Below are positions 15,460 through 26,117 of a DNA stretch of 42,986 bases, piece after piece. Below the pieces are notes generated by a model. That model was not told the DNA's origin. It ran no database searches and was given only the letters and a program-made list of their open reading frames with translations. Positions within the stretch are counted from its first letter, which is position 1, and each line of letters begins with the position of its first letter. This stretch comes from a virus. A program made the position numbers and the translations under genes. The stretch covers positions 1 to 42,986 of the IMG/VR virus record IMGVR_UViG_3300046094_000023. One strand, 5' to 3'.

Positions 15460-15863
15460 CCAGCTGGGTAATATCTCTACCTCTACACATTATGATGAAG
15501 AATAAGAAGCAGGAAGATAAGAAGCATTATCTTAATCTTAATGTGTATACTACAACCCATAGATTCACTCGTAACAAGGTAAAGATTAAGTTTACAGAGG
15601 AAGTGTTACCCTTGATAGCACATCTCCCTAAACTAGCCAAGATGTCTGTAACCTATGTTATATATCCTCGTACTAATGCTGCTAGCGACACTAATAACAT
15701 ATGTAGCATAGTAGATAAGTTCTTCTTGGATACACTAGTAGCGGGTGGTGTGATAGTTGATGACAATCACACGATTGTCGTTAGCACCACTAATCTATAT
15801 GGCTCTAAGGATAAAGACAATCCTAGATGTGAAGCCATAATAACTGACTTAGGTAACCAATGA
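15456..15863 (+). CDS. RusA-like Holliday junction resolvase (135 aa)
   Basis: RusA family proteins bind Holliday junctions as dimers and cut with conserved Asp residues. The core pattern is visible as SDTNNICSIVDKFFLDTL followed by GVIVDDN, with Asp residues at the expected places, preceded by the strand MSVTYVIYPR. Length fits RusA (about 120 aa) with an N-terminal extension. Start and stop overlap the SSB and dUTPase genes by four bases each. In the phage it would resolve recombination and replication branches before packaging. Confidence 0.8.
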   Translation: MTSWVISLPLHIMMKNKKQEDKKHYLNLNVYTTTHRFTRNKVKIKFTEEVLPLIAHLPKLAKMSVTYVIYPRTNAASDTNNICSIVDKFFLDTLVAGGVIVDDNHTIVVSTTNLYGSKDKDNPRCEAIITDLGNQ

Positions 15864-16309
15864 ATAAAGTAGAAATCAAAAGACTTAATAGAATAATGGA
15901 CGTATTTCCTATAGAGTATGCTACCTTAGGTAGTGCTGCTCTAGACTTACGTGCTTCCATTGAATGGGATATCTCAATAGCCCCTAATGAGACAGTTAAG
16001 ATACCTACAGGTATCGCTATACATATAGCTGATACTGGTTACTGTGCTTTGATCTTACCTAGGTCAGGTCTAGGTAGCAAAGGCATTGTCCTAGGTAATA
16101 CCATTGGATTAATTGACAGCGATTACCAAGGTGAGCTTATCTTATCTATCCTCAATAGGGGCACAGAAACATATCTTATCAAAGCATACGAGAGATTGGC
16201 TCAGTTAGTCTTCGTACCTATTACAAGACCTACCCTTGAGTTTGTAGAGGAGTTCTCAGTAACTACTGAGCGTGGTGATAAAGGTTTTGGATCAACAGGA
16301 TCTACATAA
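15860..16309 (+). CDS. dut: dUTP diphosphatase (149 aa)
   Basis: All five trimeric dUTPase motifs can be read: SAALDLRAS (motif I), PRSGLGSKGI (II), NTIGLIDSDYQGE (III), ERLAQLVFVP (IV) and ERGDKGFGSTG (V, the flexible C-terminal arm). Length is typical. The enzyme hydrolyses dUTP to dUMP and pyrophosphate, keeping uracil out of DNA and feeding dUMP to ThyX encoded at 1438. It is the last gene of the rightward block and ends just before the bidirectional terminator. Confidence 0.95.
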   Translation: MNKVEIKRLNRIMDVFPIEYATLGSAALDLRASIEWDISIAPNETVKIPTGIAIHIADTGYCALILPRSGLGSKGIVLGNTIGLIDSDYQGELILSILNRGTETYLIKAYERLAQLVFVPITRPTLEFVEEFSVTTERGDKGFGSTGST

Positions 16310-16310
16310 A

Positions 16311-16338
16311 AATAAAGCCCCTTCTCAGGGGCTTTATT
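16311..16338. terminator. Bidirectional Rho-independent terminator
   Basis: AATAAAGCCCC and GGGGCTTTATT form a perfect 11-bp stem with a 6-base loop, with A-rich DNA on the left and T-rich DNA on the right so that both transcripts would end in U-rich tails. It lies between the convergent dut and vRNAP genes, whose stop codons are only 31 bases apart. Confidence 0.92.
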
Positions 16339-16340
16339 TA

Positions 16341-19300
16341 TTACGTCAATACATTCACAAGAGGGTTTAAGTTAATAGCTCTTATTGCTTGTCCCCATCC
16401 TAAGCTATAGCCTAGATGTCCTGATAATAACTTACTTATAAAGTTATCTGTTACAGGTGATCCTAATGCATCAGGGACTGGTAACACCATCTTAAGTAGT
16501 ACACCTGCTGGGTTGTTACGTATCATAGATAAAGCAATCTTAGTACTCCTAATCTTAAAAGTAGGAAACCACACTAATCCAATGGATTCTAGATAATGTT
16601 GATCTCTACCTGATAGTCTAGAAGTATCTACAAACTCTTCACTAGCTAATCCTGCTGCTACCTTAGGATCAGTCTTCTGAGTAAGTAAGTAATCGTAGTA
16701 CACACTCTTAGCTAAGAAGTCTCCGAAGTCTACAGACTTCTTAAGTAATTGATACAAGGCTGTATCTTTACCTACCAATATCTGATTAGCTATGTTCTGT
16801 AAGTTACTCGGTAACACCCCAATAGCTTTATTTACCATCTGATCAAACTTACCATCAATGACATGTATGTCATCACGAGAAACTGCACCATCACTAATAG
16901 AAGAGAACTCCCCTGCTTCAATCATTGGATATATAGATAGGTGTGTGAAGGTATCTTCAATAGCTTGGATTCTAGCTGCAATAGCCTTAGCTCTCCCAGG
17001 GTTAGCTCTAGCCTCTGCCTCCAATTGAATGATAGAGTCTCTCAGCTTAATGTACTTAATCAACTCCAGAGTCTTAGACTTCATTGAGCTAACTATAGTG
17101 TTCATAGGTACACCTCTCGTAGACAGCTGCAATATATTACTGACCATGTTAGCTGCTGGAACAACGGCACTCTTAACAATAATGGTTTCCTTGGCTCTAT
17201 GCACTACATCTTGTATAAACTTCTCTGAGGCATACAAGTACTTGTATGTGTTATCCCCAAAGAAATGTTTAAGTACACTCTTAACAGCACTAACAGTCTT
17301 AGGAGACCACCTAGTATTTCCTGACCATAAGTCAGTAACACTGGGTGTATGGTATCCAAGAATATCATTTACTAGGTCTTTTCTAACCATTAAAGCATCA
17401 GAACCAAAGTGTTCTCTTACAGCATCTTTAGTGGTGTCAGATAACAACTTATACGCTTTATACAGTACAGGGTCTGTACTACTTAGAGTACTTTCATTTA
17501 AGTTTATATATTGCTTATGTTCAGATTTAGGAGCAGCTTTAAACTTATCAGCCAGTAACTTAACCAATTGGTTATTAAGTACCTGAGACTCTACCTCTTC
17601 AATCTGTCTACCTCTCCACTTAGCCATCATAATAGCTAAGTGTGTGTCCTTCTCTAGTCTAGCTAACATAGCTGGATCTACACCCCTCTCATAGGCTTTA
17701 ACCTTACCACCATAATCATAGACAGGTAATAGATTAGTACCTGTTTCTTGGTTAGCTGTTAAAGCCCTACGTATCTTAGCAAGCTCCTTCTTACCCATAA
17801 ATACGTAGTTAGATACGTTATGTGTAGTTAGTCCACTACTTGCGTTAACCCCACCAAATGTACCGTGAATATTTTGAATAGCTCCTTGTTGAAACGCTGG
17901 CTTACTAGAGCTATCACTGTAGTAGTAACCTAGAGAACCTGTCTCAGGATCAGCAGAGGATTTTACATAGTCTCCTACTCGTACATACCCTGTATCACGT
18001 AATCTCTTACTCTCAGTATCTAGAGCTATCACCAAGGAAGAACCTACTCTATTCACTGCTGGGATATATCCCTTATACCCATTCATACCACCTTCAGAGT
18101 CCTTGGATTTAGTGATATCAGTGGACACTAATCCTTGTAAATACGACAAGGTATAGGTTAACCCTTTAGCCTCAGTCTTTACTAAATTAAACAAGGTCTT
18201 CTTATCACCTTTACTTATCAGATCCAAGGCATACAGACTAACCAAGGTATCTAGATCTCCCATAGATTTCTCATCAAAGTCTATAGGTGCTACTGTTGTA
18301 CCAAACATACTTACTATCACACCTACATTACGGTGTAGGTTAATACCTGCTACCCCATTAATCATGAAGTTAGCTAACTGCTTAGACTTAAGTATCAAGG
18401 TTTCACGCTGTACCTTTGATATATCAGGAAAGCTTCCTTCATACTGTTTAATAGCTTTGTTAATACTTTCTTGGCTACCTACAGTCTCTAGGAGCTCTTC
18501 TTTACTCATTGAGTTAAGCATGATACCTAGTTCAGTCTTACCTAGTGAGGTGTGTAAAGAACTCCATTGTGCTGGTGTCAGTGTCTCGTTAAAGCTCTCA
18601 GCTAGCACCTTAGGCAATACTTCGTTGTACTGTTGTCTATGTTGTTCTACCTTGGTTTTAATCTTACGCGCAAAGTCTACAGTTTCACCTGTAGATTCAC
18701 GCCTACCTATGAAGTTATTCACTAGGTCAAAGACTGCACCCCTACCTTCAGTGTAATTCATCATTAAGTTCATTGTCGCTTCAGCATACAACTTAGCTTT
18801 ATTCTCACTAAACACCGAACCTGTGATCACTTTCACTGTAGCAGGTAAGTTAGATTCTGCAACCTTGTCTGCCACTATAGCCATGGCTTCTTTAAGGTAC
18901 TCATTTATTGTATATTCACCTCCTGTAATACTTTCACTAGCAGTATCAAAGATTGTCTTTTGCTTATCTGTCTCAAACAGTAAATAGACAAGTTTATCTA
19001 TTGCTGCCAAGCCTTGCTTGTCAGCTGTTCCTGCTAAAGTGTCTGCGACACTTTCTAACATTTCGTTGGCAACTCTCCTAGCTTTGTTATCTAAGCTTTC
19101 ATTATTAGGTTTATCTATAGAATCTAATTTAACCTTAGTTAAAGCCTGTCTTAAGCTTTCGTCTACCAAGGACATAGCTAAGAAGTTCGGTAGAATCTGT
19201 GAGGTTTTAAAGGCTCTGCTGCCTGTCTTACTAGCAAAGAGTGCCTCATACTTAAGAGTGCCTTTAGCAATATCCTTAGGATCTTCTGAGTCAGGATTAA

Positions 19301-22300
19301 CCATGAAGTCTCTAAAGCTTAATTGCTTAGAAGCCTGTGAGAATACTTCTTGAGCCTTAACCATAGCTAATGGATTAAGGTCTTTCAATGTATTCATTAA
19401 CCCAACGACTTGTTGGAATAATATAGATTCAGCTGGGTTTAGGTTAAAGCCAGCATCCCCTAAGAACTTAGCTGTTTCCTTTACCTGCTGTGTTAATGCT
19501 TCTACCTTAGCACTTCCTGCAAATCTTAAGGATTGGAAGATAGGAGCTATCTTCTCCGATACCTTGGCTGTATTAGAGGATACTTGATGGAATAAGTTAT
19601 CTTGTATAGGAGTAGCTTCTTGAACTACTGATACCTTAGTTACCTGTTGGCTTATTAACTCTTTGCTTATATCTAACAAAACACTGTAATCAGTGTCCTT
19701 AGGGGCGGTATCATTACCTCTAGTAATTTTACGGATACTATTAAGTAACGCTCTGATAATCCCCACCACCTTACTTCTAGTACTTTTCAGATCAGCGCTG
19801 ATATCTTTATCAGATAATCCCCAAGCAAAGAATTCATGTATCTCCCTAGATATATCACCACTAGCTTTAGCTGCTTTGAGTTGAGTATATAAATCTGTAT
19901 GGGCATCACTTAGTTTCTTACCCGCAGCTTTGCTAGACTCGTACCTACTTATAAAGCTATCTAGTAAATCCTGTGCTTTAGTGATTAGTGGGTTAACTTT
20001 ACCACCTTTACGTAAGTGGTCACTGATACTAGGCTCTAAAGCTACATGTACTACCTCATGTAAGAAAGTCTCACCAGGTACGTACGTAACTGCCTTAGCC
20101 CCAAAATCCGTTGTTCCATTGGTTTTGGTCTTACCATCGTCTACTGGCGCTTGTTCAACTAAAGTCCAATCACTAGGTACTACGTCCAGTGCTTCTCTAG
20201 CTAGCTCCTTCTGTTCTGTATCTAGCCCTTTAGTGGCTTGATCAAACACCTTACCTGTGTAAGTAGATACATTACCTGACTTAGGTTTACTTGGTTTAGG
20301 TGTAGTAGGACTTCTCTTAACCTTTGTATCAACCTTAGGCTTAACCTCTGTAGTTTCACTAGTACTAGCACCTTGGTATTGGTTTACCTTAGTCGTAGCT
20401 GCGGCAGTATGTGTCTCAGACACTTTACTGATATTTTCACGCACAGCGGTATATAAGGTATCTACACCTGAGGGTGCTAGTACATCTATCTCCTTACGTA
20501 GTTTTTTATCCTTTTTAGTTAAGTCAGTAATTTTCTTATTTAAGGTATCTAAGCTACCTATAGCAGCAAGTACACGTTCATTAGGATTTACTTTCCAGGC
20601 TTCAATAGCACCTTGGTTCATACCTAATTGAGCTGCTACGGCATGATCTACACCAACACTTACACCATCAAAGGCTACCAGTAAGGAGTTCTTGGTGCTA
20701 TCATCTAAACCATTAATGAAGATTGCCATGGTCGTGGCATCACCAGCTGCTAGGTTCAGTCTAGCTACTAAACTACTAGCTAGATCTATAACGGTAGGTT
20801 GTTGTACATACGCAGCCAGTTTATTATCTAAGCTCTTAGATTGGGCTTCTTCAGTAGGTCTAATCTTAGTAGGTACTGCATTCATAGAAGCCACGCCTAA
20901 CTCAATAGGCGGATATTCCTTAGCTAACTCTGTGAAGATACCTTTCCAAGCCTCTAAAGATAACCCAGCTCTCAGGTTGGTTTTATTCTCCCCTGTTCCA
21001 TGTGCTGCTGTAATTAATTCAGTCAATCTAGCTTTCTTTAATGCAGCAGTTACCCCTACTAATGAATTAATTGCTAGAAGGTTCACATAGGCATCTCCCA
21101 TCTCGGTAATGGTGCGATCATGGATAGGTTTAACTATATGAGTCTCAATTGCAGCTTTTAACAGCCCTACTTGATCAGGTGTAAATTCAAAGTCTGGTTT
21201 AGTTAACTGGATACCGCTATATGAAGTATTTAGCGTTGTATTCAGGTTCGTTAAGAAGTACTCATTATCTGTCTCTGCCCAGTCAGGTTTACTGGATACC
21301 CAAGCATAGAATTTATCTAAGAACTCTTTTGTTAGTGTGTTTGTTATTGTTGCTACACCACCACTGTACTGTGCAGGGATAACGATCTTTTTAACCAAGG
21401 ACTTAGTGAATGTAACCTTAACATCTACCCCATCAGAGAACTCTATACCGCCCATGACTGGGGATATCACACCATGTATAGCTTCTACAGCCACTGTAGC
21501 CAATGACCCTATGTGATCATATAACCCATCAGTAACCTTAGGATTGTCCGTACCTATAGTTATACCTACACGTTGTAAGTTATCCTTACGTTCATCAGTA
21601 AGTGGTTCTGTACCAAAGAGCATCAAGATGTTAGCTATACCATTAGCTACACCATCAATCTCAATTGCTAAGTGAGTAGTATGACCTTCACTTTTAGTTA
21701 GGTAAGCGGCATAGTCAGATAGTGCCTGTAATGTTCTTACCTTACCTAGCTTGGCTTCATGTAATGTCTTTAAGTCAGCCTCAGTGAACTTACCATTCCC
21801 CTTAAGTACCTTTATAACAGCTGCATATTCTCTAGCCTTATCTTCCAGTTGTTCCTTAACCTCAGCATCTGTAAGGGTTTCAACATCAATATCAAGCCCT
21901 TGTAATACAGCTCTCAAATACATAGCTCTATTAGTGTCAGTAACCGTTGTCTCATGAGGCGTTAAGCCTGCCCGTACTGTCTTATTACTTTGTGGTGTTA
22001 TTGAACCACTAAGCTGTAACCTTAGTACATCACTCACATAGCTAGGGAACTTAACCCAACCTCCTTTAGGAGCGTCTTTAGCTAGTGTTAATAAGAACTC
22101 AACGCCTTTACGGATATCTGTAGATACAGCCTCTACAGTGGAAGCATGCCTCTCATTCATTGCGCCAGCTGTCCACCCACTGAATAGCTGTGTATAGTTA
22201 TCCACGGTATTGAACCGTTCAAGTAGACTTAGAAATCTGTGGTTTAATCTGAAGGGTATGTCTGATACCTTATCAGCGGCTTCTATTGCAATATCTGCCT

Positions 22301-25300
22301 TACTAACATTCTTACCTATGGTAGTAGGTGCAGGTTCTTTATTGAACTCAGGCAGCTTGTTACTGTTGGGTGTTAATACCTCTTTAAGTTCTGCGTGATA
22401 CGTCTCAAAGGTACTTTTAGGTTTTACCTTAGCAAAGGTAAATATTACAGGTGTTACATCTGTACCCCCTCTATTTTTTAAGCCCCCAACTTTAGATATA
22501 GCGGCATACATAAAACCTGTACCTTGACCATCAAAATCACCACCAGCAGTTACCTCACTAGTGGTGAATGAGGTTAATATCTGAGAAGCCAAGGCTGTAT
22601 ATATACTATCCACAGCAGCCATAGGAGCGTCTTTAGTGTGCTCTAAACCAAGATTATCCTTAATGACCTTAGCTAGCTCTGATATAGCAATACGAGCCAA
22701 TACTCCTTGGTTTAACTTATGTAGTATATCTGGAGATACCTCTACATCTCTGGCTAATCCAAGAGTTTCATGTACATTCTTATAGGTAAGTCCCCCAGTA
22801 CGTGAGTTAGCTGTAGCTAGGTAACTAACAGCAGCTAATAGTGCTCTGTCTAAGATACCCCCATGAAACTTATATTCCTCACCGTCCTTATACACTAGCG
22901 ACATTAATCTAAGTTCTGCGAAGCTTTCATTGTATTTATCCTTTATTGGATCTCGTTTATTAAGGGTAGCTTCTACAGCATCTGTTAATGAATTTCGTAG
23001 GGTATTAACAAGTGATGTAACCTGACTTGTTAATGCCTTGCTAGGTAGGTTAGCTAAGGTATTAGCCAAGTAGTCTTCACTATACTTAGGTGCTTTAAAT
23101 AGATCCTCTAATCCATCAAGTACAGTGTCCTCACTATCACGTAGATCAACAGCTCTTGGTTCACCAGCCTTATTTGTATCAGCTTCTCTCTTACTTTCTC
23201 TAGTTGCATCACTCTTACGTGTAGTAGTCTTACCTATAACAGCAGCAAGAGGGGTTATACCCTTGATAGCTATACCTTTAAACTGCTCAGGGTTATATTC
23301 CTTCAATGACTCAAGGACACCATTTAGAATAGAGGCTTCCCTGTGTACTTGTCTTACATGGGTATCTGATCTTCCATCATAGAACTCATTCTTATCCTCG
23401 CCATCTGTGTATACCGTAGCTTTTTTATCTGAAGTATGCCATGTAACAGCTGCCTTATTTAACCGTACAACTTTAGCATTGTGCTTGTTGTAAAAGGACA
23501 TTAGTCCTGCTATCTTACCTTTAGCTGTACTAGCCCGTGTTTTCTTATCTGAAGCTATTGCTTCAACAATGCCTTGTACATGCTTTCTGACAGACTTCCC
23601 TGGAGTACCGTCCCTTGACTTACTGTTACTAACAACATCTTTAAACACTGCTAATTGTTCTGCACTAGTCTTCTCACCACTATTAGCTTGGTTTAAGATA
23701 GCACCTTTAATAAGGTGTAATTGTGCCTTTAATCCAGGATAGTCTTCAGTACCATGGATATCTTTCAGTGCTTTATTTACACTAGCCTCATCAGCATTAT
23801 CAAGGTCTAGTGACACCTTGTGAGCATATATAAGAGGATCTTTACTATTGCTAGCTAACGTATTTAATGCTTTAAGGAATTCTTTAAACTCAGGCATATC
23901 CCCATAGACACGTCTATCACCAGACTCTTGAAGGCTTGCATATATCGCTTTGTAGTCTAAATCTGTCTTATTGGTATGTGCTGCCTTAAGTTGACCAGTT
24001 GCATCTATAAAAATTGGGCGGTACTCCCCTTTAGACTCTTCTATTGCTGCTTTAGTTTCTGGAGAATCCTCTACAGTAGCCTTACCATCAACAACATTCT
24101 CTGTTTCCTCCTCTTGTTTCTGTACAAAGGATCTAGCTGCTTTAGAGGCTGCCCTTGTCTTCTGCTCAATAGGACTAGCCGTTGGATTAGCCTTACCTTT
24201 TGCAGCTGCCTTTACAGCTTTAGCCTCTTTAGCTAATTTAGTCTCAGTACTAATAAACTTATTAAGTGCGAAGGTAGCACCTTTCATTGCATTAGAGTCT
24301 TTAAACTGTTTATACACTTCCTTATGTGCATCAGTATCTTTAGAGCTATCAAAGTCATTGACTGTATCAAGGATTGAAGTTAGGTGGGTTACAGCCTCTT
24401 TAATCACTGCTCTATCAGCGGTATCTTTATTAGAGCCATTAATAACATTAACTAACTTCTGTATGGTGTTCAAGGTTGTGGGTACTGGACTACCTTCCTT
24501 AACCTTCATAGCTTTCTTCAATGGATCAGATGCAGTGGTAAATACCTGCTGAACCTCAGGGATATCACCTCTGACCACTGAAGCTACATTAATTGGTGTA
24601 GTAGGTACTACACCAGCATCAGCGGTAGTAGCTTGAGGAGATACCCTTGGCTGTGTGTAGTCAGTGGTTTGGTGTACAAAGCTTCTGCTCTCAGCAGCTG
24701 TATCACTTATACTAGGTGAGTGTGTATAGTCATATACACCTCTAACAATGTTTACAGGGGCTGTAATAGCATTCTTGATTATTGATGGTGCTTGTGTAGC
24801 AGCTGATAAACCAAAGCCTGCTAGAGCACCTTGTCCTGCTGCTGTACCCACACCTTCTAAGGTATCCTTGTTACCACTCAAGTCTTGTAATGTAATGTTC
24901 TGTAGTAGTTGTTCTGAAGCTCCTTGAGTAGGTTCTTCCACAGTCTCTCCTAATACCTTACCTATGTTAGTTGTTAAGTTACCACCTTTAAACATACCCT
25001 TCTCAAAGCCTTTAGTCGCTACACCTGTGGCAGCAGAAACTAAACCTTGTCCTGCTGCACTAGCTAACCCAGCTTTATTTACTAAGTCTAACTTAGCATC
25101 TTCAGGTGATACCCCTGAAGCTACTTGATCTCTAAACTCTTGAGAGTTTGCCATCATAGTTTCAGTGGAGATCTTATCTCCTGCACTAACTGTACCTGCA
25201 AAGGCTGAACCTGCCTCAGTTAAGGCTGAAGTAACAGGTTGACTTACTATCACTGATCCAAGCTTCTCTAACCCAGCAACTAAGGTTGAGTTAGCTCCAA

Positions 25301-26096
25301 CTTTGTTAGCTACAAAGGGTATAGCTCTACTACTTAAGGCTCTTAAACCTTTACTTAGAGTACCACCACTAGCGAATGAACCCACACCACCTGCAATCAA
25401 AGAACCTATGTTAGAGCCATCGGCTTGCTTTATTGCTTGCCCCATATCTGTAACAAACCTTTGAGCTCCTGTAGGATCTTCCCCTGCTGCTATCTGAGCA
25501 TCTTCTACAGCTTTGCTCTGTAATTCTGTGGCAGCTGTTCTAGCATCGTATGCTCGTTTTTGTCCTATAGCAATGTCTGACTGTAAACCAGTTAAACCTT
25601 CTTGGATATTGTTATGCCAACCTGCTGCTTCTTGTCCACCTGCATCGTTCAGTAAGCCTGCACCTAATGCCACTAATCCAGTACCCCCACCTACAAAAGC
25701 TTTAGTTGCATCTACTGCTAAATCTGCACCACCTCTAAGGAAACCAGTACTACTACTTTTATCATTCTCATATATAGCAGCTCCTTGTGAGTACACCTGA
25801 GCAGATTTAGCTACAGCATCTAGTCCATATTTAGCTACCAGTGCTTGTTGGTCTCCTCCAGCAAACTCTCTCTGTATAGGAGTTAGTGTCCTTGGATCTA
25901 CACCAGCATCTCTAGCTGCTGCTATCTTATAGGCATCATCTACAGTTAATGTAGGTTGATTGGTTACTGCTTGTTGCCCTCCAACATTACCACCTGATGC
26001 TGCAAGAATATCTCTCAGAGCATTAGCAGCTGCCATTGAGTCAACGGGTTGTTGTCCTTGGTTTAGTGAGGCTAGGAATTCTTCATTAGATTGCAT
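16341..26096 (-). CDS. Giant virion RNA polymerase (N4 gp50-like, 3251 aa) with a zinc-metallopeptidase-like domain
   Basis: T7-superfamily RNA polymerase motifs are readable in the middle. R1359 in SDVLRLQL, followed by TPQSNKTVR, aligns with the T/DxxGR motif of T7. Motif A is EIDGVANGIAN (D1481), motif B is SLVKKIVIPAQYSGG (K1569 and Y1577, the same eight-residue spacing as T7 K631-Y639), and motif C is AFDGVSVGVDHA (D1810). Size and position as the last late gene match N4 gp50 (3500 aa), which is packaged and injected to transcribe early genes. C-terminal to the polymerase, FLHEVVHVALE (H2013, E2014, H2017) with EFFAWGLSD (E2088) has the zincin pattern of phage polyvalent proteins. The N-terminal 450 residues contain Gly/Ala-rich hydrophobic stretches, and the last 400 residues have no recognised domain. 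The Gly of the T/DxxGR motif is missing. Confidence 0.85.
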   Translation of the reverse strand: MQSNEEFLASLNQGQQPVDSMAAANALRDILAASGGNVGGQQAVTNQPTLTVDDAYKIAAARDAGVDPRTLTPIQREFAGGDQQALVAKYGLDAVAKSAQVYSQGAAIYENDKSSSTGFLRGGADLAVDATKAFVGGGTGLVALGAGLLNDAGGQEAAGWHNNIQEGLTGLQSDIAIGQKRAYDARTAATELQSKAVEDAQIAAGEDPTGAQRFVTDMGQAIKQADGSNIGSLIAGGVGSFASGGTLSKGLRALSSRAIPFVANKVGANSTLVAGLEKLGSVIVSQPVTSALTEAGSAFAGTVSAGDKISTETMMANSQEFRDQVASGVSPEDAKLDLVNKAGLASAAGQGLVSAATGVATKGFEKGMFKGGNLTTNIGKVLGETVEEPTQGASEQLLQNITLQDLSGNKDTLEGVGTAAGQGALAGFGLSAATQAPSIIKNAITAPVNIVRGVYDYTHSPSISDTAAESRSFVHQTTDYTQPRVSPQATTADAGVVPTTPINVASVVRGDIPEVQQVFTTASDPLKKAMKVKEGSPVPTTLNTIQKLVNVINGSNKDTADRAVIKEAVTHLTSILDTVNDFDSSKDTDAHKEVYKQFKDSNAMKGATFALNKFISTETKLAKEAKAVKAAAKGKANPTASPIEQKTRAASKAARSFVQKQEEETENVVDGKATVEDSPETKAAIEESKGEYRPIFIDATGQLKAAHTNKTDLDYKAIYASLQESGDRRVYGDMPEFKEFLKALNTLASNSKDPLIYAHKVSLDLDNADEASVNKALKDIHGTEDYPGLKAQLHLIKGAILNQANSGEKTSAEQLAVFKDVVSNSKSRDGTPGKSVRKHVQGIVEAIASDKKTRASTAKGKIAGLMSFYNKHNAKVVRLNKAAVTWHTSDKKATVYTDGEDKNEFYDGRSDTHVRQVHREASILNGVLESLKEYNPEQFKGIAIKGITPLAAVIGKTTTRKSDATRESKREADTNKAGEPRAVDLRDSEDTVLDGLEDLFKAPKYSEDYLANTLANLPSKALTSQVTSLVNTLRNSLTDAVEATLNKRDPIKDKYNESFAELRLMSLVYKDGEEYKFHGGILDRALLAAVSYLATANSRTGGLTYKNVHETLGLARDVEVSPDILHKLNQGVLARIAISELAKVIKDNLGLEHTKDAPMAAVDSIYTALASQILTSFTTSEVTAGGDFDGQGTGFMYAAISKVGGLKNRGGTDVTPVIFTFAKVKPKSTFETYHAELKEVLTPNSNKLPEFNKEPAPTTIGKNVSKADIAIEAADKVSDIPFRLNHRFLSLLERFNTVDNYTQLFSGWTAGAMNERHASTVEAVSTDIRKGVEFLLTLAKDAPKGGWVKFPSYVSDVLRLQLSGSITPQSNKTVRAGLTPHETTVTDTNRAMYLRAVLQGLDIDVETLTDAEVKEQLEDKAREYAAVIKVLKGNGKFTEADLKTLHEAKLGKVRTLQALSDYAAYLTKSEGHTTHLAIEIDGVANGIANILMLFGTEPLTDERKDNLQRVGITIGTDNPKVTDGLYDHIGSLATVAVEAIHGVISPVMGGIEFSDGVDVKVTFTKSLVKKIVIPAQYSGGVATITNTLTKEFLDKFYAWVSSKPDWAETDNEYFLTNLNTTLNTSYSGIQLTKPDFEFTPDQVGLLKAAIETHIVKPIHDRTITEMGDAYVNLLAINSLVGVTAALKKARLTELITAAHGTGENKTNLRAGLSLEAWKGIFTELAKEYPPIELGVASMNAVPTKIRPTEEAQSKSLDNKLAAYVQQPTVIDLASSLVARLNLAAGDATTMAIFINGLDDSTKNSLLVAFDGVSVGVDHAVAAQLGMNQGAIEAWKVNPNERVLAAIGSLDTLNKKITDLTKKDKKLRKEIDVLAPSGVDTLYTAVRENISKVSETHTAAATTKVNQYQGASTSETTEVKPKVDTKVKRSPTTPKPSKPKSGNVSTYTGKVFDQATKGLDTEQKELAREALDVVPSDWTLVEQAPVDDGKTKTNGTTDFGAKAVTYVPGETFLHEVVHVALEPSISDHLRKGGKVNPLITKAQDLLDSFISRYESSKAAGKKLSDAHTDLYTQLKAAKASGDISREIHEFFAWGLSDKDISADLKSTRSKVVGIIRALLNSIRKITRGNDTAPKDTDYSVLLDISKELISQQVTKVSVVQEATPIQDNLFHQVSSNTAKVSEKIAPIFQSLRFAGSAKVEALTQQVKETAKFLGDAGFNLNPAESILFQQVVGLMNTLKDLNPLAMVKAQEVFSQASKQLSFRDFMVNPDSEDPKDIAKGTLKYEALFASKTGSRAFKTSQILPNFLAMSLVDESLRQALTKVKLDSIDKPNNESLDNKARRVANEMLESVADTLAGTADKQGLAAIDKLVYLLFETDKQKTIFDTASESITGGEYTINEYLKEAMAIVADKVAESNLPATVKVITGSVFSENKAKLYAEATMNLMMNYTEGRGAVFDLVNNFIGRRESTGETVDFARKIKTKVEQHRQQYNEVLPKVLAESFNETLTPAQWSSLHTSLGKTELGIMLNSMSKEELLETVGSQESINKAIKQYEGSFPDISKVQRETLILKSKQLANFMINGVAGINLHRNVGVIVSMFGTTVAPIDFDEKSMGDLDTLVSLYALDLISKGDKKTLFNLVKTEAKGLTYTLSYLQGLVSTDITKSKDSEGGMNGYKGYIPAVNRVGSSLVIALDTESKRLRDTGYVRVGDYVKSSADPETGSLGYYYSDSSSKPAFQQGAIQNIHGTFGGVNASSGLTTHNVSNYVFMGKKELAKIRRALTANQETGTNLLPVYDYGGKVKAYERGVDPAMLARLEKDTHLAIMMAKWRGRQIEEVESQVLNNQLVKLLADKFKAAPKSEHKQYINLNESTLSSTDPVLYKAYKLLSDTTKDAVREHFGSDALMVRKDLVNDILGYHTPSVTDLWSGNTRWSPKTVSAVKSVLKHFFGDNTYKYLYASEKFIQDVVHRAKETIIVKSAVVPAANMVSNILQLSTRGVPMNTIVSSMKSKTLELIKYIKLRDSIIQLEAEARANPGRAKAIAARIQAIEDTFTHLSIYPMIEAGEFSSISDGAVSRDDIHVIDGKFDQMVNKAIGVLPSNLQNIANQILVGKDTALYQLLKKSVDFGDFLAKSVYYDYLLTQKTDPKVAAGLASEEFVDTSRLSGRDQHYLESIGLVWFPTFKIRSTKIALSMIRNNPAGVLLKMVLPVPDALGSPVTDNFISKLLSGHLGYSLGWGQAIRAINLNPLVNVLT

Positions 26097-26117
26097 GGTA
26101 TATGTACCTTTTTCTTT

